Shown piece after piece: positions 26,184 to 34,297 of a stretch of 64,000 nt of DNA (position 1 is its first letter; each line of letters starts with the position of its first letter). A program made the translations under genes and the position numbers. The stretch lies in NCBI GenBank assembly GCA_021813445.1, contig JAKAKP010000090.1, positions 1 to 64,000 of the forward strand. The letters are read 5' to 3'. This DNA comes from Deltaproteobacteria bacterium. GTDB lineage: Bacteria; Desulfobacterota; Desulfobaccia; Desulfobaccales; 0-14-0-80-60-11. The notes beneath the pieces were generated by a model. That model saw nothing but the letters and a program-made list of their open reading frames with translations. It was not told the origin of the DNA and did not search any database.

Positions 26184-26527
26184 TTATTCCCCTTCAAGTT
26201 TCAGTATTCGCTCTATCTTCCGGTGGAGTTCTGGAATCTTATTTTGAATGACATCCCAAACAATATCGTAGTCAACCCCGAAGTAGTCATGAATGAGGCG
26301 ATCCCTCATTCCTGCTAGAGAACGCCAATTTATCTCAGGATATTTCTGTTTTAACTCACTAGGAATTTTCTTCGAGGCCTCGCCAATGATCTCTATGCTG
26401 CGCACATAAGCCCGCTTCAAGGTCTCGCTGCCCATGATCGATCTTTGCTCAAACCCCGGCTGTCTGAGATCAGATACCCGGTTTCATCGAGGATATGGCG
26501 CAGATACTCAAGCGGCAAGAGCGGCAT
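26184..26527 (-). pseudogene. hepT: HepT-like RNase toxin (DUF86), frameshifted
   Basis: HepT is a HEPN-domain RNase whose partner MntA adenylylates it. Here the N-terminal frame starts at ATG 26527 ([19 protein letters not shown]), overlapping the 3' end of mntA by 20 bases, and reads to GLSKDRS. The rest is in another frame from 26435 ([19 protein letters not shown]) to the stop at 26184. Joined, they give a normal HepT of about 113 residues. The RNase motif R-x4-H with the target tyrosine is intact (RDRLIHDYF). The one- or two-base shift lies about 26436-26448. Either the toxin is dead or the assembly has an indel. Confidence 0.75.
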
Positions 26528-26828
26528 ATTCCACCTCTTTTAAAATATGCGGCCCGATATAAGGACTGAGGGATTCCATTGTCACCAGTTCAATTCTGTG
26601 CTGCAAAATCTCCTCTAGCAGAAAGGATAGTTCCATAAAGGCATCAAAGGTTTTCTGTCCCGCCTCAAATTCCACCAGCAGATCAATGTCGCTGCCAGAA
26701 TATTGTTCTCCGCGCACGTATGAGCCAAATAGCCCGATCCTCCTTACTCCAAGGGCCTTGAGGCGGTCGCGGTTTTGGTGCAGGGTCTTCAATACGTCCT
26801 GTTTGGTTTTGATGGAAGTCCTCCCCAT
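26508..26828 (-). CDS. mntA: MntA-like nucleotidyltransferase antitoxin
   Basis: A minimal nucleotidyltransferase of about 106 residues. The signature GSYVRGEQYSGSDIDLLVE fits G-S-x10-D-x-D exactly, the motif MntA needs to transfer AMP to the HepT tyrosine. The start is ATG 26828 (MGRTSIKTKQDVL), because AAGGAG lies 6 bases upstream; the reading frame extends to 26885 without a ribosome site. The hepT reading frame overlaps its end. The gap 26829-27004 shows no gene. Confidence 0.85.
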   Translation of the reverse strand: MGRTSIKTKQDVLKTLHQNRDRLKALGVRRIGLFGSYVRGEQYSGSDIDLLVEFEAGQKTFDAFMELSFLLEEILQHRIELVTMESLSPYIGPHILKEVEYAALAA

Positions 26829-27004
26829 CAGAAGCTCCTTATTACCTCGCCTTATGGTGCAGTTATGATAACATTTTTTGGCCAATTCAGGGCAAAAACG
26901 CTCTTCGCCATGCCCGGAGGGGTTTTTGTACTATCCGGTGATAAGACAGAAAGGTCGAAAACCGTCAACGAAAGGGCCCCGAGACCTAAACCTTAAGCTT
27001 TGAA

Positions 27005-28723
27005 CTAATCTTCCCCGAAAAGCGGCACCACTTCAAATCTATTGACGTCCACCAGGCCCAGGTCTGTGAGTTTCAGCGCCGGGATTACCGGCAGGGCCAG
27101 GAAGGACAGGGCCATGAAAGGATCGTTCAGCCCGCCCCCCAGGGAACGGTAGGCTGCCTGCACCTGGTTGTAGGCCGCGGCCACTTCCTCCAGGGGCCGG
27201 GGGCTGATGAGGCCGGCCACGGGCAGAGGCAGGTCCGCCAGGACCCGGCCGTTGGCCACCACTGCCAGCCCGCCTTTCAGTTTCACCAGATGCTCCACGG
27301 CCTGGAGCATATCGGCTTCGTCCGCCCCCACCACCACGATATTGTGGGAATCGTGGGCTACGGAGGAGGCCAGGGCCCCCTGCTTCAGCCCGAAACCCTG
27401 GACCAGGCCGAGTCCCAGGTTGCCGGTGCGGCGGTGGCGCTCCACCACCGCCAGTTTCAACAGGTCCCGCGCCGGGTCCGCGGCCAGGCGGCCCTCCCGG
27501 ACCGGCGCAGGCAAGATGCGTTTCTCGGTGAGCAACTGACCGGGGATGAGGCCGATGACCTTGACCTTTTCCCCCGTAGCCGGGGGAGAAAAGGCTTCCA
27601 ACTCCGGCATTTTTACCTGCATGGTGGGAGATGGCGTGGTGTAGGGGGGCAGTTCCAGGCCGGAAGTCAGGCGCCCTTCCTCCACCAGCACCTTACCGTT
27701 TTTCAGGACCCGGTCGATGCGGAAGGTTTGCAGGTCCTCCACCACTACCAGGTCTGCGGCCAGGCCCGGAGCCACGGCCCCCCGGTCCGGAAGCTGGAAA
27801 TAGACTGCGGGATTGAGAGTGGCCATGGTGACGGCCGCCAGGGGGTCCAGCCCCAGGGACACAGCCAGGCGCAGGAGATGATTCAGGTGGCCGTTGCGCA
27901 ATATGTCTTCCGGGTGGCAGTCGTCGGTGACCAGCATGAGCCGGGGTAGGGTGGCCGGGGTCACCACCGGCAGCAGATCGGCCAGGTTTTTCGCCAGGCT
28001 GCCTTCCCGGAGCATGACATGAAATCCCAATTCCAATTTTTCTTTGGCTTCGCTAACTTGGGTGCATTCGTGGTCGGAGCCGATGCCCGCCAGGCGGTAA
28101 GCGTTAAGGCCCTTGCCGGAAAGCAGGGGGGCATGGCCGTCCACGGGCAGGTGGGGAAAGAGCGCGATCTTTTCTGCCAAGCCCCGGTCCCCGGCCACGA
28201 CGCCGGGAAAGTTCATCACTTCCGCCAGTCCCAGGACCCGGGGGTGGCTCACATAGGGCTTGAGATCCACGGCCTCCAGCTGCGCGCCCGCAGTTTCCAG
28301 GGGCGAGGCCGGGACACAGGAGGGCAGCAGGAAAAGGATATCCAGGGGCAGGCCTTCACTGGCATCCAGGAGATAATCCAGACCCTGGGCCCCCCAAACA
28401 TTGGCGATTTCATGGGGGTCGGCCACCACCGTGGTGGTGCCCAGGGGCAGGAGGGCCCGGGCCAGCTCCCGGGGGGTGAGCATGCTGCTTTCCAGATGCA
28501 GGTGGCCGTCGATCAGGCCCGGCAGGAGATACCGGCCCGAGAGATCCAGGCGGGGGCCGGAGTAATCCCCCAGGCCGACGATCACCCCGTCAAAGACGGC
28601 CACGTCCGTTTGCCGCCAGGCGCCGGTATAGACGTTGGCCATCCGCGCTCCCCCGAGCACCAAATCCGCAGGGACTTCCCCCCGCGCCGCCTTGAGGCGC
28701 TGCTGCCATCTTTTGATATCCAT
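27005..28723 (-). CDS. ade: Adenine deaminase
   Basis: A 572-residue metal-dependent amidohydrolase converting adenine to hypoxanthine and ammonia in purine salvage. The family start ADLVLGGARMANVYTG is followed by LPGLIDGHLHLESSML, whose H-x-H binds metal. TTTVVADPHEIANVWG, LMLVTDDCHPEDIL and HDSHNIVVVGADEADML are typical of Ade/AdeC rather than of other amidohydrolases. Length is normal for the family. It appears to be a single-gene unit, with a terminator of the upstream pair at 28879-28907 between it and those genes. Confidence 0.93.
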   Translation of the reverse strand: MDIKRWQQRLKAARGEVPADLVLGGARMANVYTGAWRQTDVAVFDGVIVGLGDYSGPRLDLSGRYLLPGLIDGHLHLESSMLTPRELARALLPLGTTTVVADPHEIANVWGAQGLDYLLDASEGLPLDILFLLPSCVPASPLETAGAQLEAVDLKPYVSHPRVLGLAEVMNFPGVVAGDRGLAEKIALFPHLPVDGHAPLLSGKGLNAYRLAGIGSDHECTQVSEAKEKLELGFHVMLREGSLAKNLADLLPVVTPATLPRLMLVTDDCHPEDILRNGHLNHLLRLAVSLGLDPLAAVTMATLNPAVYFQLPDRGAVAPGLAADLVVVEDLQTFRIDRVLKNGKVLVEEGRLTSGLELPPYTTPSPTMQVKMPELEAFSPPATGEKVKVIGLIPGQLLTEKRILPAPVREGRLAADPARDLLKLAVVERHRRTGNLGLGLVQGFGLKQGALASSVAHDSHNIVVVGADEADMLQAVEHLVKLKGGLAVVANGRVLADLPLPVAGLISPRPLEEVAAAYNQVQAAYRSLGGGLNDPFMALSFLALPVIPALKLTDLGLVDVNRFEVVPLFGED

Positions 28724-28878
28724 GTTGGCTAGTGACCTCGGAAAAATTGGTTTTTCTAGGGGGGCCTTATCCCCCCAGCCCCTGACCTCTCTCCCAAAAA
28801 ATTTCCAACACCATATTCTTAAAATGAAAGAGGCACAAGGATATCTTAGGTAGTATATCAGGTTAAAAACGGGAAAAT

Positions 28879-28907
28879 AAAAAAAGCGGCCTTGAGGCCG
28901 CTCTTTT
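28879..28907 (-). terminator. Intrinsic terminator of the Ntn-hydrolase/small-ORF pair
   Basis: A perfect 7-base-pair stem AGCGGCC / GGCCGCT with a 4-base loop. On the minus strand it is followed by seven T residues, and it is placed about 20 bases after the stop at 28925. A shorter T-run lies on the plus side, so it could work in both directions. The rest of 28724-28878 shows no gene. Confidence 0.85.
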
Positions 28908-28924
28908 ACCGGTTCAAAGAAATC

Positions 28925-29122
28925 TCACGTCTGTTTTGGGTTCACATATTTCATTCGATACCAACGAGCCGCAAGATGGCGGTATTGTGGGTCAAAAAAT
29001 GAATAAGGGCATTCTTCCTCAAATTCATTTTTACCTCTGGAGGCGGATTCTCGCCCTCTAAAATTGTACATGTCTTCCAAATAACGCTTTACATCAAAGT
29101 TTTCATCCTGTGGGCTTTGCAT
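28925..29122 (-). CDS. Small protein overlapping the Ntn-hydrolase gene, function unknown
   Basis: A 65-residue acidic and aromatic protein (MQSPQDENFDVKRYLEDMYN at the start, PQYRHLAARWYRMKYVN near the end). I do not recognise a family. Its ATG at 29122 overlaps the last 20 bases of the proteasome-like gene in another frame, so the two are translationally coupled. An upstream in-frame extension to 29188 lies wholly inside the neighbour and is unlikely to be used. It could be a substrate, regulator or partner of the Ntn-hydrolase. A terminator follows. Confidence 0.6.
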   Translation of the reverse strand: MQSPQDENFDVKRYLEDMYNFRGRESASRGKNEFEEECPYSFFDPQYRHLAARWYRMKYVNPKQT

Positions 29123-29954
29123 CGCCTTCTCCCTTTTCTGCTTCTGCCTCTGCTTGAGAGAGCAAACCTGCCAACAATTGGCTTGCATTCATTATCTCTT
29201 GTTGGCGTGGTTGAGTTACCTGGTTATATATATCACTTAAAGCACTTACCATTTCCGGAGTAATATGAATGACTTGCCCTTCTCTAACCATCGCCATGTC
29301 AGTTTCTTTGCCAACACCTGGGGCGACTTCAGAGGCTTTTTTAGCAGCATAGACAACATTAAGGCAATCTATGGTGGTACAGGAAATACTATATCTTTGT
29401 GCTATAAATGTCTGAAAAGCGTGAAGCTGACCCACCCCTATGGCATGGAACCCTATGAAGTCATAGCAGTTTGCCATGCCTGGATTAAAAATATGATAAA
29501 TATGGGCACCAGTGGAGTCAAGACCAGCGATCAGAAGCTCTATCCCATAATTAAAGTTAGCCATTTCTTGATCTAGATACCCAAAAATATCCCTAGGGAA
29601 GATGCCCAGTCCCTTATCGTAAAATGTTTGGGAGTTGATGGTGCGCGGTTTCAAAATGCGTTCTTCGGCATTTGCAATTCTATGAAACTGATACCAGTGC
29701 TTTACGATGTCCACAATCTGTTCAATAGATGGGGAGCGCCTCTGGTCGCATATGGTGAGTTTGCTCTTTGGTATGACCTCGATGGGCTTTAAGGCATCGC
29801 CGGCGGTCATGGCAATACAATATGGGGCAAGGTGATGGATTTTTGACCTTGTGTGCTCAAATTCTATGGGAGGGTATTGGGCAGTGACCATACGATCCGA
29901 TGCCACAATCGCTGTCTTACCATCCTCACAGATCGCCGAGATGCAAACCGTCAT
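29103..29954 (-). CDS. Proteasome-like Ntn-hydrolase superfamily protein
   Basis: A 283-residue protein starting MTVCISAICEDGKTAIVASD. Removal of Met1 would expose Thr2. Asp20 in ASDRMVT and Lys38 in TRSKIHHL stand where the Asp17 and Lys33 of the proteasome beta catalytic set stand. GIELLIAGLDSTGAHIYHI resembles the central beta strands. No propeptide is present. It is a stand-alone bacterial member (not HslV: no ATPase gene beside it). The C-terminal about 60 residues are helical and rich in Ala and Glu (LLSQAEAEAEKGEG). The gene and its flanks are more A/T-rich than the neighbours. Peptidase activity is inferred, not shown. Confidence 0.72.
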   Translation of the reverse strand: MTVCISAICEDGKTAIVASDRMVTAQYPPIEFEHTRSKIHHLAPYCIAMTAGDALKPIEVIPKSKLTICDQRRSPSIEQIVDIVKHWYQFHRIANAEERILKPRTINSQTFYDKGLGIFPRDIFGYLDQEMANFNYGIELLIAGLDSTGAHIYHIFNPGMANCYDFIGFHAIGVGQLHAFQTFIAQRYSISCTTIDCLNVVYAAKKASEVAPGVGKETDMAMVREGQVIHITPEMVSALSDIYNQVTQPRQQEIMNASQLLAGLLSQAEAEAEKGEGDAKPTG

Positions 29955-30142
29955 AGCTGTGCCCCACGAGCAATCTTATACGGAGCGCCCCAAAGAGCCT
30001 TTAATATACTTGAGCAAATGTTATGCCACCTTAAAAAACTATAATAAATATTTGTGAAAATATCCACGAATAATTTTTTCAAATCTTTTAACACCTTCCA
30101 TAACCTCATGTCAATATAAGAGATTAATTCTTAATCCCTAAT

Positions 30143-30158
30143 GGGAACATTTGTTCCC
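30143..30158. promoter_or_regulatory. Perfect palindrome GGGAACA-TT-TGTTCCC
   Basis: Seven-base arms with a two-base centre in the A/T-rich gap 29955-30235, which has no visible gene. The inner part fits GAAC-N4-GTTC, the form of LexA boxes in some bacteria, but it is about 190 bases upstream of the nearest start (29954), so an operator role is uncertain. Confidence 0.3.
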
Positions 30159-30235
30159 TAGATGGGGAATTTCTTCTATATCTAAATCGGTTAGTTTAGT
30201 AAAGATCAATAGAGACTCATGTCGATGAAACCTTT

Positions 30236-30685
30236 TCACCGCGGGCGGGCCCGGGAGAGGTCCAGGGCCATTTTCACTTCCGCCAGGTTCATCTGCAGAC
30301 GCCGGGCAATCTCCTCGGTGGAGCAGCCCTGGCGGTACAGATTTTCCACCTGGGAACGCAGGGACACCCCGCTTTCCCAGGGGGGCGGGGAGTCGGCGGA
30401 GCCTTGGGTCCTGGACCCCGCCCGGGAGAGATGTTTCTGAAGAGCCGTGGCTTTTTGATCCAGTTGCGCCAGGAGTTCTTCCAGATGCCGGCGCCGTTCC
30501 TCCAGGGTCGCGGCGAGTTCCACCATCTTCGCGGCTTCTTCCGGGGAAGGCTGCTCTGCCTGCAGAGCCATGATCTTCTTGTACCATGACCTGATCCGCA
30601 GCAGGGATACGGCCACCACGAAAATCAGGCCCAGCTCCAGGATCATCTGGATGAAAATCCAATATTCCATGCTTTTTGCAGTCAC
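30236..30685 (-). CDS. DUF2802-like protein at the end of the flagellar operon
   Basis: A 149-residue protein with one N-terminal membrane helix (WIFIQMILELGLIFVVAVSL), a coiled-coil about residues 45-90 rich in E, L and R, and a C-terminal helix-turn-helix-like segment (LYRQGCSTEEIARRLQMN). This layout matches DUF2802 proteins that follow fliA/flhG in many flagellar loci; their function is not known. The GTG start at 30685 has GGAG 7 bases upstream; an internal ATG at 30670 is the alternative. Confidence 0.7.
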   Translation of the reverse strand: MTAKSMEYWIFIQMILELGLIFVVAVSLLRIRSWYKKIMALQAEQPSPEEAAKMVELAATLEERRRHLEELLAQLDQKATALQKHLSRAGSRTQGSADSPPPWESGVSLRSQVENLYRQGCSTEEIARRLQMNLAEVKMALDLSRARPR

Positions 30686-30700
30686 GACTTTTCTCCGCAG

Positions 30701-30919
30701 TCAAACTTTGATGTCGATGAGGTGTTTGGGCTCACCGGTTTCTTCGGCAGCGGGCGTCTCTTCTTCTATGCCATCTTCCAATTGGGGCTCCGCGGGTTTG
30801 CGTTTCTGGGCAAAATATTGGGGTCGGGACTGGCCGCCTTTGTCGCGAACATGATCGCTGATCATGTTTTGATCCGGGGGGATAATTGGAATCCTCCCGG
30901 ACGAATCAATGCCATCCAT
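30701..30919 (-). CDS. Small acidic protein of the flagellar operon, function unknown
   Basis: A 72-residue, highly charged, probably disordered protein ending in HLIDIKV. It lies 15 bases downstream of a FliL-like gene and 15 bases upstream of the DUF2802-like gene, on the same strand, with no promoter-sized gap. I do not recognise a domain. Position and spacing support it as a real gene of the operon. Confidence 0.55.
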   Translation of the reverse strand: MDGIDSSGRIPIIPPDQNMISDHVRDKGGQSRPQYFAQKRKPAEPQLEDGIEEETPAAEETGEPKHLIDIKV

Positions 30920-30933
30920 GGTCTTTCCTCCCT

Positions 30934-31440
30934 TCAGGGGAGCAGGAGATAGCTCTGATCCACCTTGACGGCGGTAACCGCCTCCTGCCCCAGGTAGCGG
31001 TTTACTAATCCGGCCAGGATTTTTCGTCCGCCTTGCTCTGCCAGACCGGGGTCATGCTCCTTACTAACTAAAAAGTCGTAAACGATTTCTCTGAGACGCG
31101 GGGCTTGCGGGTCAATGACCCTTTTCAGTTCGGGTTGGGCAAATTCCAGGGCCAGGGCCACCCGCAGCACCCGCACCCGGGGGCCTTCCTCCTCGATCAG
31201 ATAAAAGGGGTCCAAAGGCAAGGTATTATCAGCCCGGGGTTTCTCTACAATTTTGCCCTCCACCACCGGCGAGGAATTATCAGCTCCCGGTTTCTCCCCG
31301 ATCCTGGCTTCCACGATGGGACCGGGACGGGAGGTCTCTATCTTCTTTACCTGACCCCAGCTCTGAGGGACGCCGACCCCCAAAAGGAGCACCAGCAGGA
31401 GCGAAAGGGGGGACATGAGGAGCAGCAGGCGCCGGTACAT
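30934..31440 (-). CDS. FliL-like secreted or membrane-anchored protein
   Basis: A 168-residue protein with an N-terminal hydrophobic segment (about residues 5-28, a signal anchor or signal peptide), a linker with two copies of an EAKIxExPGADN-like unit, and a C-terminal half resembling FliL (LDPFYLIEEEG, VLRVALALEF, LREIVYDFLVSKE, LAGLVNRYLG). FliL sits around the stator and helps flagellar torque. A canonical fliL heads the operon at 41210-41689, so this is a second, divergent member. Confidence 0.55.
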   Translation of the reverse strand: MYRRLLLLMSPLSLLLVLLLGVGVPQSWGQVKKIETSRPGPIVEARIGEKPGADNSSPVVEGKIVEKPRADNTLPLDPFYLIEEEGPRVRVLRVALALEFAQPELKRVIDPQAPRLREIVYDFLVSKEHDPGLAEQGGRKILAGLVNRYLGQEAVTAVKVDQSYLLLP

Positions 31441-31441
31441 C

Positions 31442-32248
31442 TTATTTTTCTCCGTAATGGAAATATTCCCGCAACTTGGCCCGGAGGCGCAACATCGCCT
31501 GGGTATGCAACTGGGAGATGCGGGATTCGGTATAGCCCATGATCTGGCCGATTTCCTTCATGGTCAGTTCTTCATAGTAATACAGGGAAATCAACAACTT
31601 TTCTTTATCAGGCAAAGCTTCAATCCCCCGCACCATGATTTCCTGGAGCTGGGAGAAGTGCACGGCCATGAACGGGTCCCGCACATTTTCGTCCTGGAGG
31701 ATTTCTGGCATATCGTTGTCCGCGACCTCAGCCGCGCCGCTGATGGCCTTCCATACTCCCTCCAGTTCCACCAAAGATACCGCCTTGGTCTCATCCAAAA
31801 GCTGGTAGAACTCTTCTATGCTGATACCCAGGGCCTCGGCCACTTCCTCCGGCTCCGCGGGGCGGCCCAGGGTCTTTTGCAATTCCGCATAAGCGTTTTC
31901 CAGGAGGTGGGTCTTTTTGCGCACGGATCTGGGAATCCAGTCCAGGCTGCGCAATTCGTCCAGGATGGCGCCCTTGATGCGGAATTCCGCATAGGTCTTG
32001 AAACTGATGTTTTTGCTGGGATCGAACTTGTGGATGGCGTCAATCAGACCGATGATCCCGGAGCTGATGAGATCGTCCAGGGAGATATGGGAGGGCAGGC
32101 GCAACGCCAGGCGCGAGGCGATATACTTGATCAGCGGCGCATATTGCAGCACCATCTGCTCTTGCCAGGAATTATCCACCTCCGCGGGCCAATACTCCGC
32201 AGACATGTCATGGGCCAAGGCTTGTTTTTTCATTTCTGTCTCTTCCAC
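31442..32248 (-). CDS. fliA: Flagellar sigma factor sigma-28
   Basis: A 268-residue sigma-70-family factor that directs RNA polymerase to late flagellar promoters. Region 2 is seen in LIKYIASRLALRLPSHIS and KNISFKTYAEFRIKGAILD, region 3 in RPAEPEEVAEALGIS, and the region 4 helix-turn-helix in LTMKEIGQIMGYTESRISQ. The listed start is GTG 32248; ATG 32233 (MKKQALAH) is an equally good alternative. It follows flhG by 9 bases. Confidence 0.93.
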   Translation of the reverse strand: MEETEMKKQALAHDMSAEYWPAEVDNSWQEQMVLQYAPLIKYIASRLALRLPSHISLDDLISSGIIGLIDAIHKFDPSKNISFKTYAEFRIKGAILDELRSLDWIPRSVRKKTHLLENAYAELQKTLGRPAEPEEVAEALGISIEEFYQLLDETKAVSLVELEGVWKAISGAAEVADNDMPEILQDENVRDPFMAVHFSQLQEIMVRGIEALPDKEKLLISLYYYEELTMKEIGQIMGYTESRISQLHTQAMLRLRAKLREYFHYGEK

Positions 32249-32257
32249 TGGAACCTG

Positions 32258-33145
32258 CTAAATCTGGTATTGCAGCAAGCGCCGCCAAAAGAACTTGATA
32301 TTGCCGTCCATTTCTTCAGGCGCGGGCATTTCCCACAGCCTCCGGGCCATTAAGGCAAAGGACTTGGCGACCCGGGATTTAGGATACAGAGTCAAAACCG
32401 GCTGTTGCTTTAAGACGGCTTTGGAGACCGCATCGTCATAAGGGATATGCCCCAGATATTCCAGGGAAATGTCACGGCCCAGGAAGCGTTCCGACACTTT
32501 CAGCAGAGTGCGGTACACCGCCTCCGCTTCCCGGGGTTGGGAGAGCCCGTTCACCAGCAGCTTGAAGCGCCGCTCATTGTGCTGTGTGGCCAAGACCTTA
32601 ATCAGGGCATAGGCGTCGGTGATGGAGGTGGGCTCATTGTTGGCCACCACCAGCCTTTCGGAGGCCGCCATGTTGAAGAACAGCACATTGCGGGAGATGC
32701 CGGCCCCGGTGTCGATCAGCACCACGTCGATGGTCTCCGAATAATTATCCAACTCGTTCAGGAGAAACATCTTCTGGTATTCATCCAGTTCCGCCAGTTC
32801 CGGAATGCCGGAGGAGGCCGGCAGGATCTTCATACCTTCGGGCCCGTCCACCAGGACTTCCGCCAGGGATTTGCGGAGCTGCAGGACATCGTGAATGGTG
32901 TACTGGGGCGCCAGCCCTAACAGGATGTCCAGGTTGCCCAAACCCAGGTCCGCATCGATGAGGAGGACTTTGAGCCCTTTTTGGGCTAAGGCCACCCCTA
33001 GGTTGGCCACGACATTGGACTTGCCCACCCCGCCCTTACCGGAGGTCACGGCAATGATCCGCAAAGGCGGGGGGGAAGGCGCAGCCAACTCCGGTGTCAG
33101 TTCGTCCAGCTCATCCGGGTCGTTAAGAAGTATGGTTGGTTTCAT
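32258..33145 (-). CDS. flhG: Flagellar number regulator FlhG (FleN/YlxH), MinD-like ATPase
   Basis: A 295-residue deviant-Walker-A ATPase. VTSGKGGVGKSNVVANLG carries the K-G-G-x-G-K motif, DADLGLGNLDILLGL follows, and VLIDTGAGISRNVLFF is the second switch. FlhG antagonises FlhF and limits flagellar number. The first about 25 residues form a short linker that could carry the FlhF-activating helix. It lies 33 bases downstream of flhF. Confidence 0.92.
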   Translation of the reverse strand: MKPTILLNDPDELDELTPELAAPSPPPLRIIAVTSGKGGVGKSNVVANLGVALAQKGLKVLLIDADLGLGNLDILLGLAPQYTIHDVLQLRKSLAEVLVDGPEGMKILPASSGIPELAELDEYQKMFLLNELDNYSETIDVVLIDTGAGISRNVLFFNMAASERLVVANNEPTSITDAYALIKVLATQHNERRFKLLVNGLSQPREAEAVYRTLLKVSERFLGRDISLEYLGHIPYDDAVSKAVLKQQPVLTLYPKSRVAKSFALMARRLWEMPAPEEMDGNIKFFWRRLLQYQI

Positions 33146-33178
33146 AAACTACTCCCAATATGATCTCAGTAATCACAC

Positions 33179-34297
33179 TCAACTCCGACGCCGCAACAAC
33201 AACTCGGTCACCCGCCGCCGGGAAGACAGTTCAATGTCTTCCGGCACCTGTTGGCCCGCGGTCAGATAAGAAACAGGCACCCGGCGATGGCATAATTGGT
33301 TGAAAATAGCAGAAAAATCATTGGTTTCGTCAATCTTCGTAATGATATAAGAAGAAATGGGCAGAACACCGAAGCGCTTGATGGCATTGATCAAATTGCT
33401 CTCTTTAGTGGTGGCGCTCAGTACCAGGTGATTTTCCAATTCCGGCATGTCCCCCAGGGATTCCTGTAATTCCTTCTGCAACCCCGGGGCATAAGGGCTG
33501 CGGCCGGCGGTGTCGATCAATATTAAATCCAGATCCGCCATCTTGTCCATGGCCTCCAGCAGTTCCTGGCGCTGGTGCACGATGAGCAGGGGCTGGCCCG
33601 TGAGCCGGGCGTACGCGGCCAGCTGATTGTGCGCCCCCAATCTCTGGTTGTCCATGGAAATCAGCCCTACGCTCCGTTTTTCATAAAGGCCGAACTTGGC
33701 CGCCAGTTTGGCGATGGTAGTGGTCTTGCCCACGCCGGTGGGACCGATGAAGGACCAATATCGGGGCTGGCCTTCTTTGGCCTTCCAGGGGTCAACCACT
33801 TCAAAGGCCTGCATCAGGTAGCGGCTGGCTACCTCTTTAAGGGTTAGCGGCTCCTCTCCGGGCTGCTCCAGCATCCCCTGCACATTGTCCAGCCAACGTT
33901 GCAGGAAGCGTTCATCCAGTCCGGACCTGGTGAGGAAGCGATAAAACATGGTCAGTTCTTTGTGCTGCATCAGCCAGGAGGGCGGACCGCTCTGCCGCAC
34001 CCACTGGTGCAACAGTTCTTTGACTTCTTCTAAATCCTCCTGGATTTGGCTGACCGGAGTCGAGGGTGACGGGAACCATTCCGTCCGGCTATCGCCGTTG
34101 CCGTCCCCATTACTGGGAAACGCGGTCATATCCACGGCTGCGGTTACTTCCACCCCCGGCCGCCGGCCCCAACCGGCCTGATTCTCTTTGAACCACCGGG
34201 ATTGAGTGGAGAGGATCACCGCTTCCGGCCCCAGCTCCTTTTTCACTTGAGACAGGGCATCCTTCAAGTCCCGAGCTAAAAATGTCTTAAGCTTCAT
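33179..34297 (-). CDS. flhF: Flagellar placement GTPase FlhF (SRP-type)
   Basis: A 372-residue SRP-family GTPase that sets the polar site for flagellar assembly. The N-terminal B domain (MKLKTFLARDLKDALSQVKK) is followed by a low-complexity linker, an N domain and the G domain: GPTGVGKTTTIAKLAAKFG, SMDNQRLGAHNQL, DTAGRSPYA and TKIDETNDF. It overlaps the end of flhA by 11 bases. Confidence 0.94.
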   Translation of the reverse strand: MKLKTFLARDLKDALSQVKKELGPEAVILSTQSRWFKENQAGWGRRPGVEVTAAVDMTAFPSNGDGNGDSRTEWFPSPSTPVSQIQEDLEEVKELLHQWVRQSGPPSWLMQHKELTMFYRFLTRSGLDERFLQRWLDNVQGMLEQPGEEPLTLKEVASRYLMQAFEVVDPWKAKEGQPRYWSFIGPTGVGKTTTIAKLAAKFGLYEKRSVGLISMDNQRLGAHNQLAAYARLTGQPLLIVHQRQELLEAMDKMADLDLILIDTAGRSPYAPGLQKELQESLGDMPELENHLVLSATTKESNLINAIKRFGVLPISSYIITKIDETNDFSAIFNQLCHRRVPVSYLTAGQQVPEDIELSSRRRVTELLLRRRS

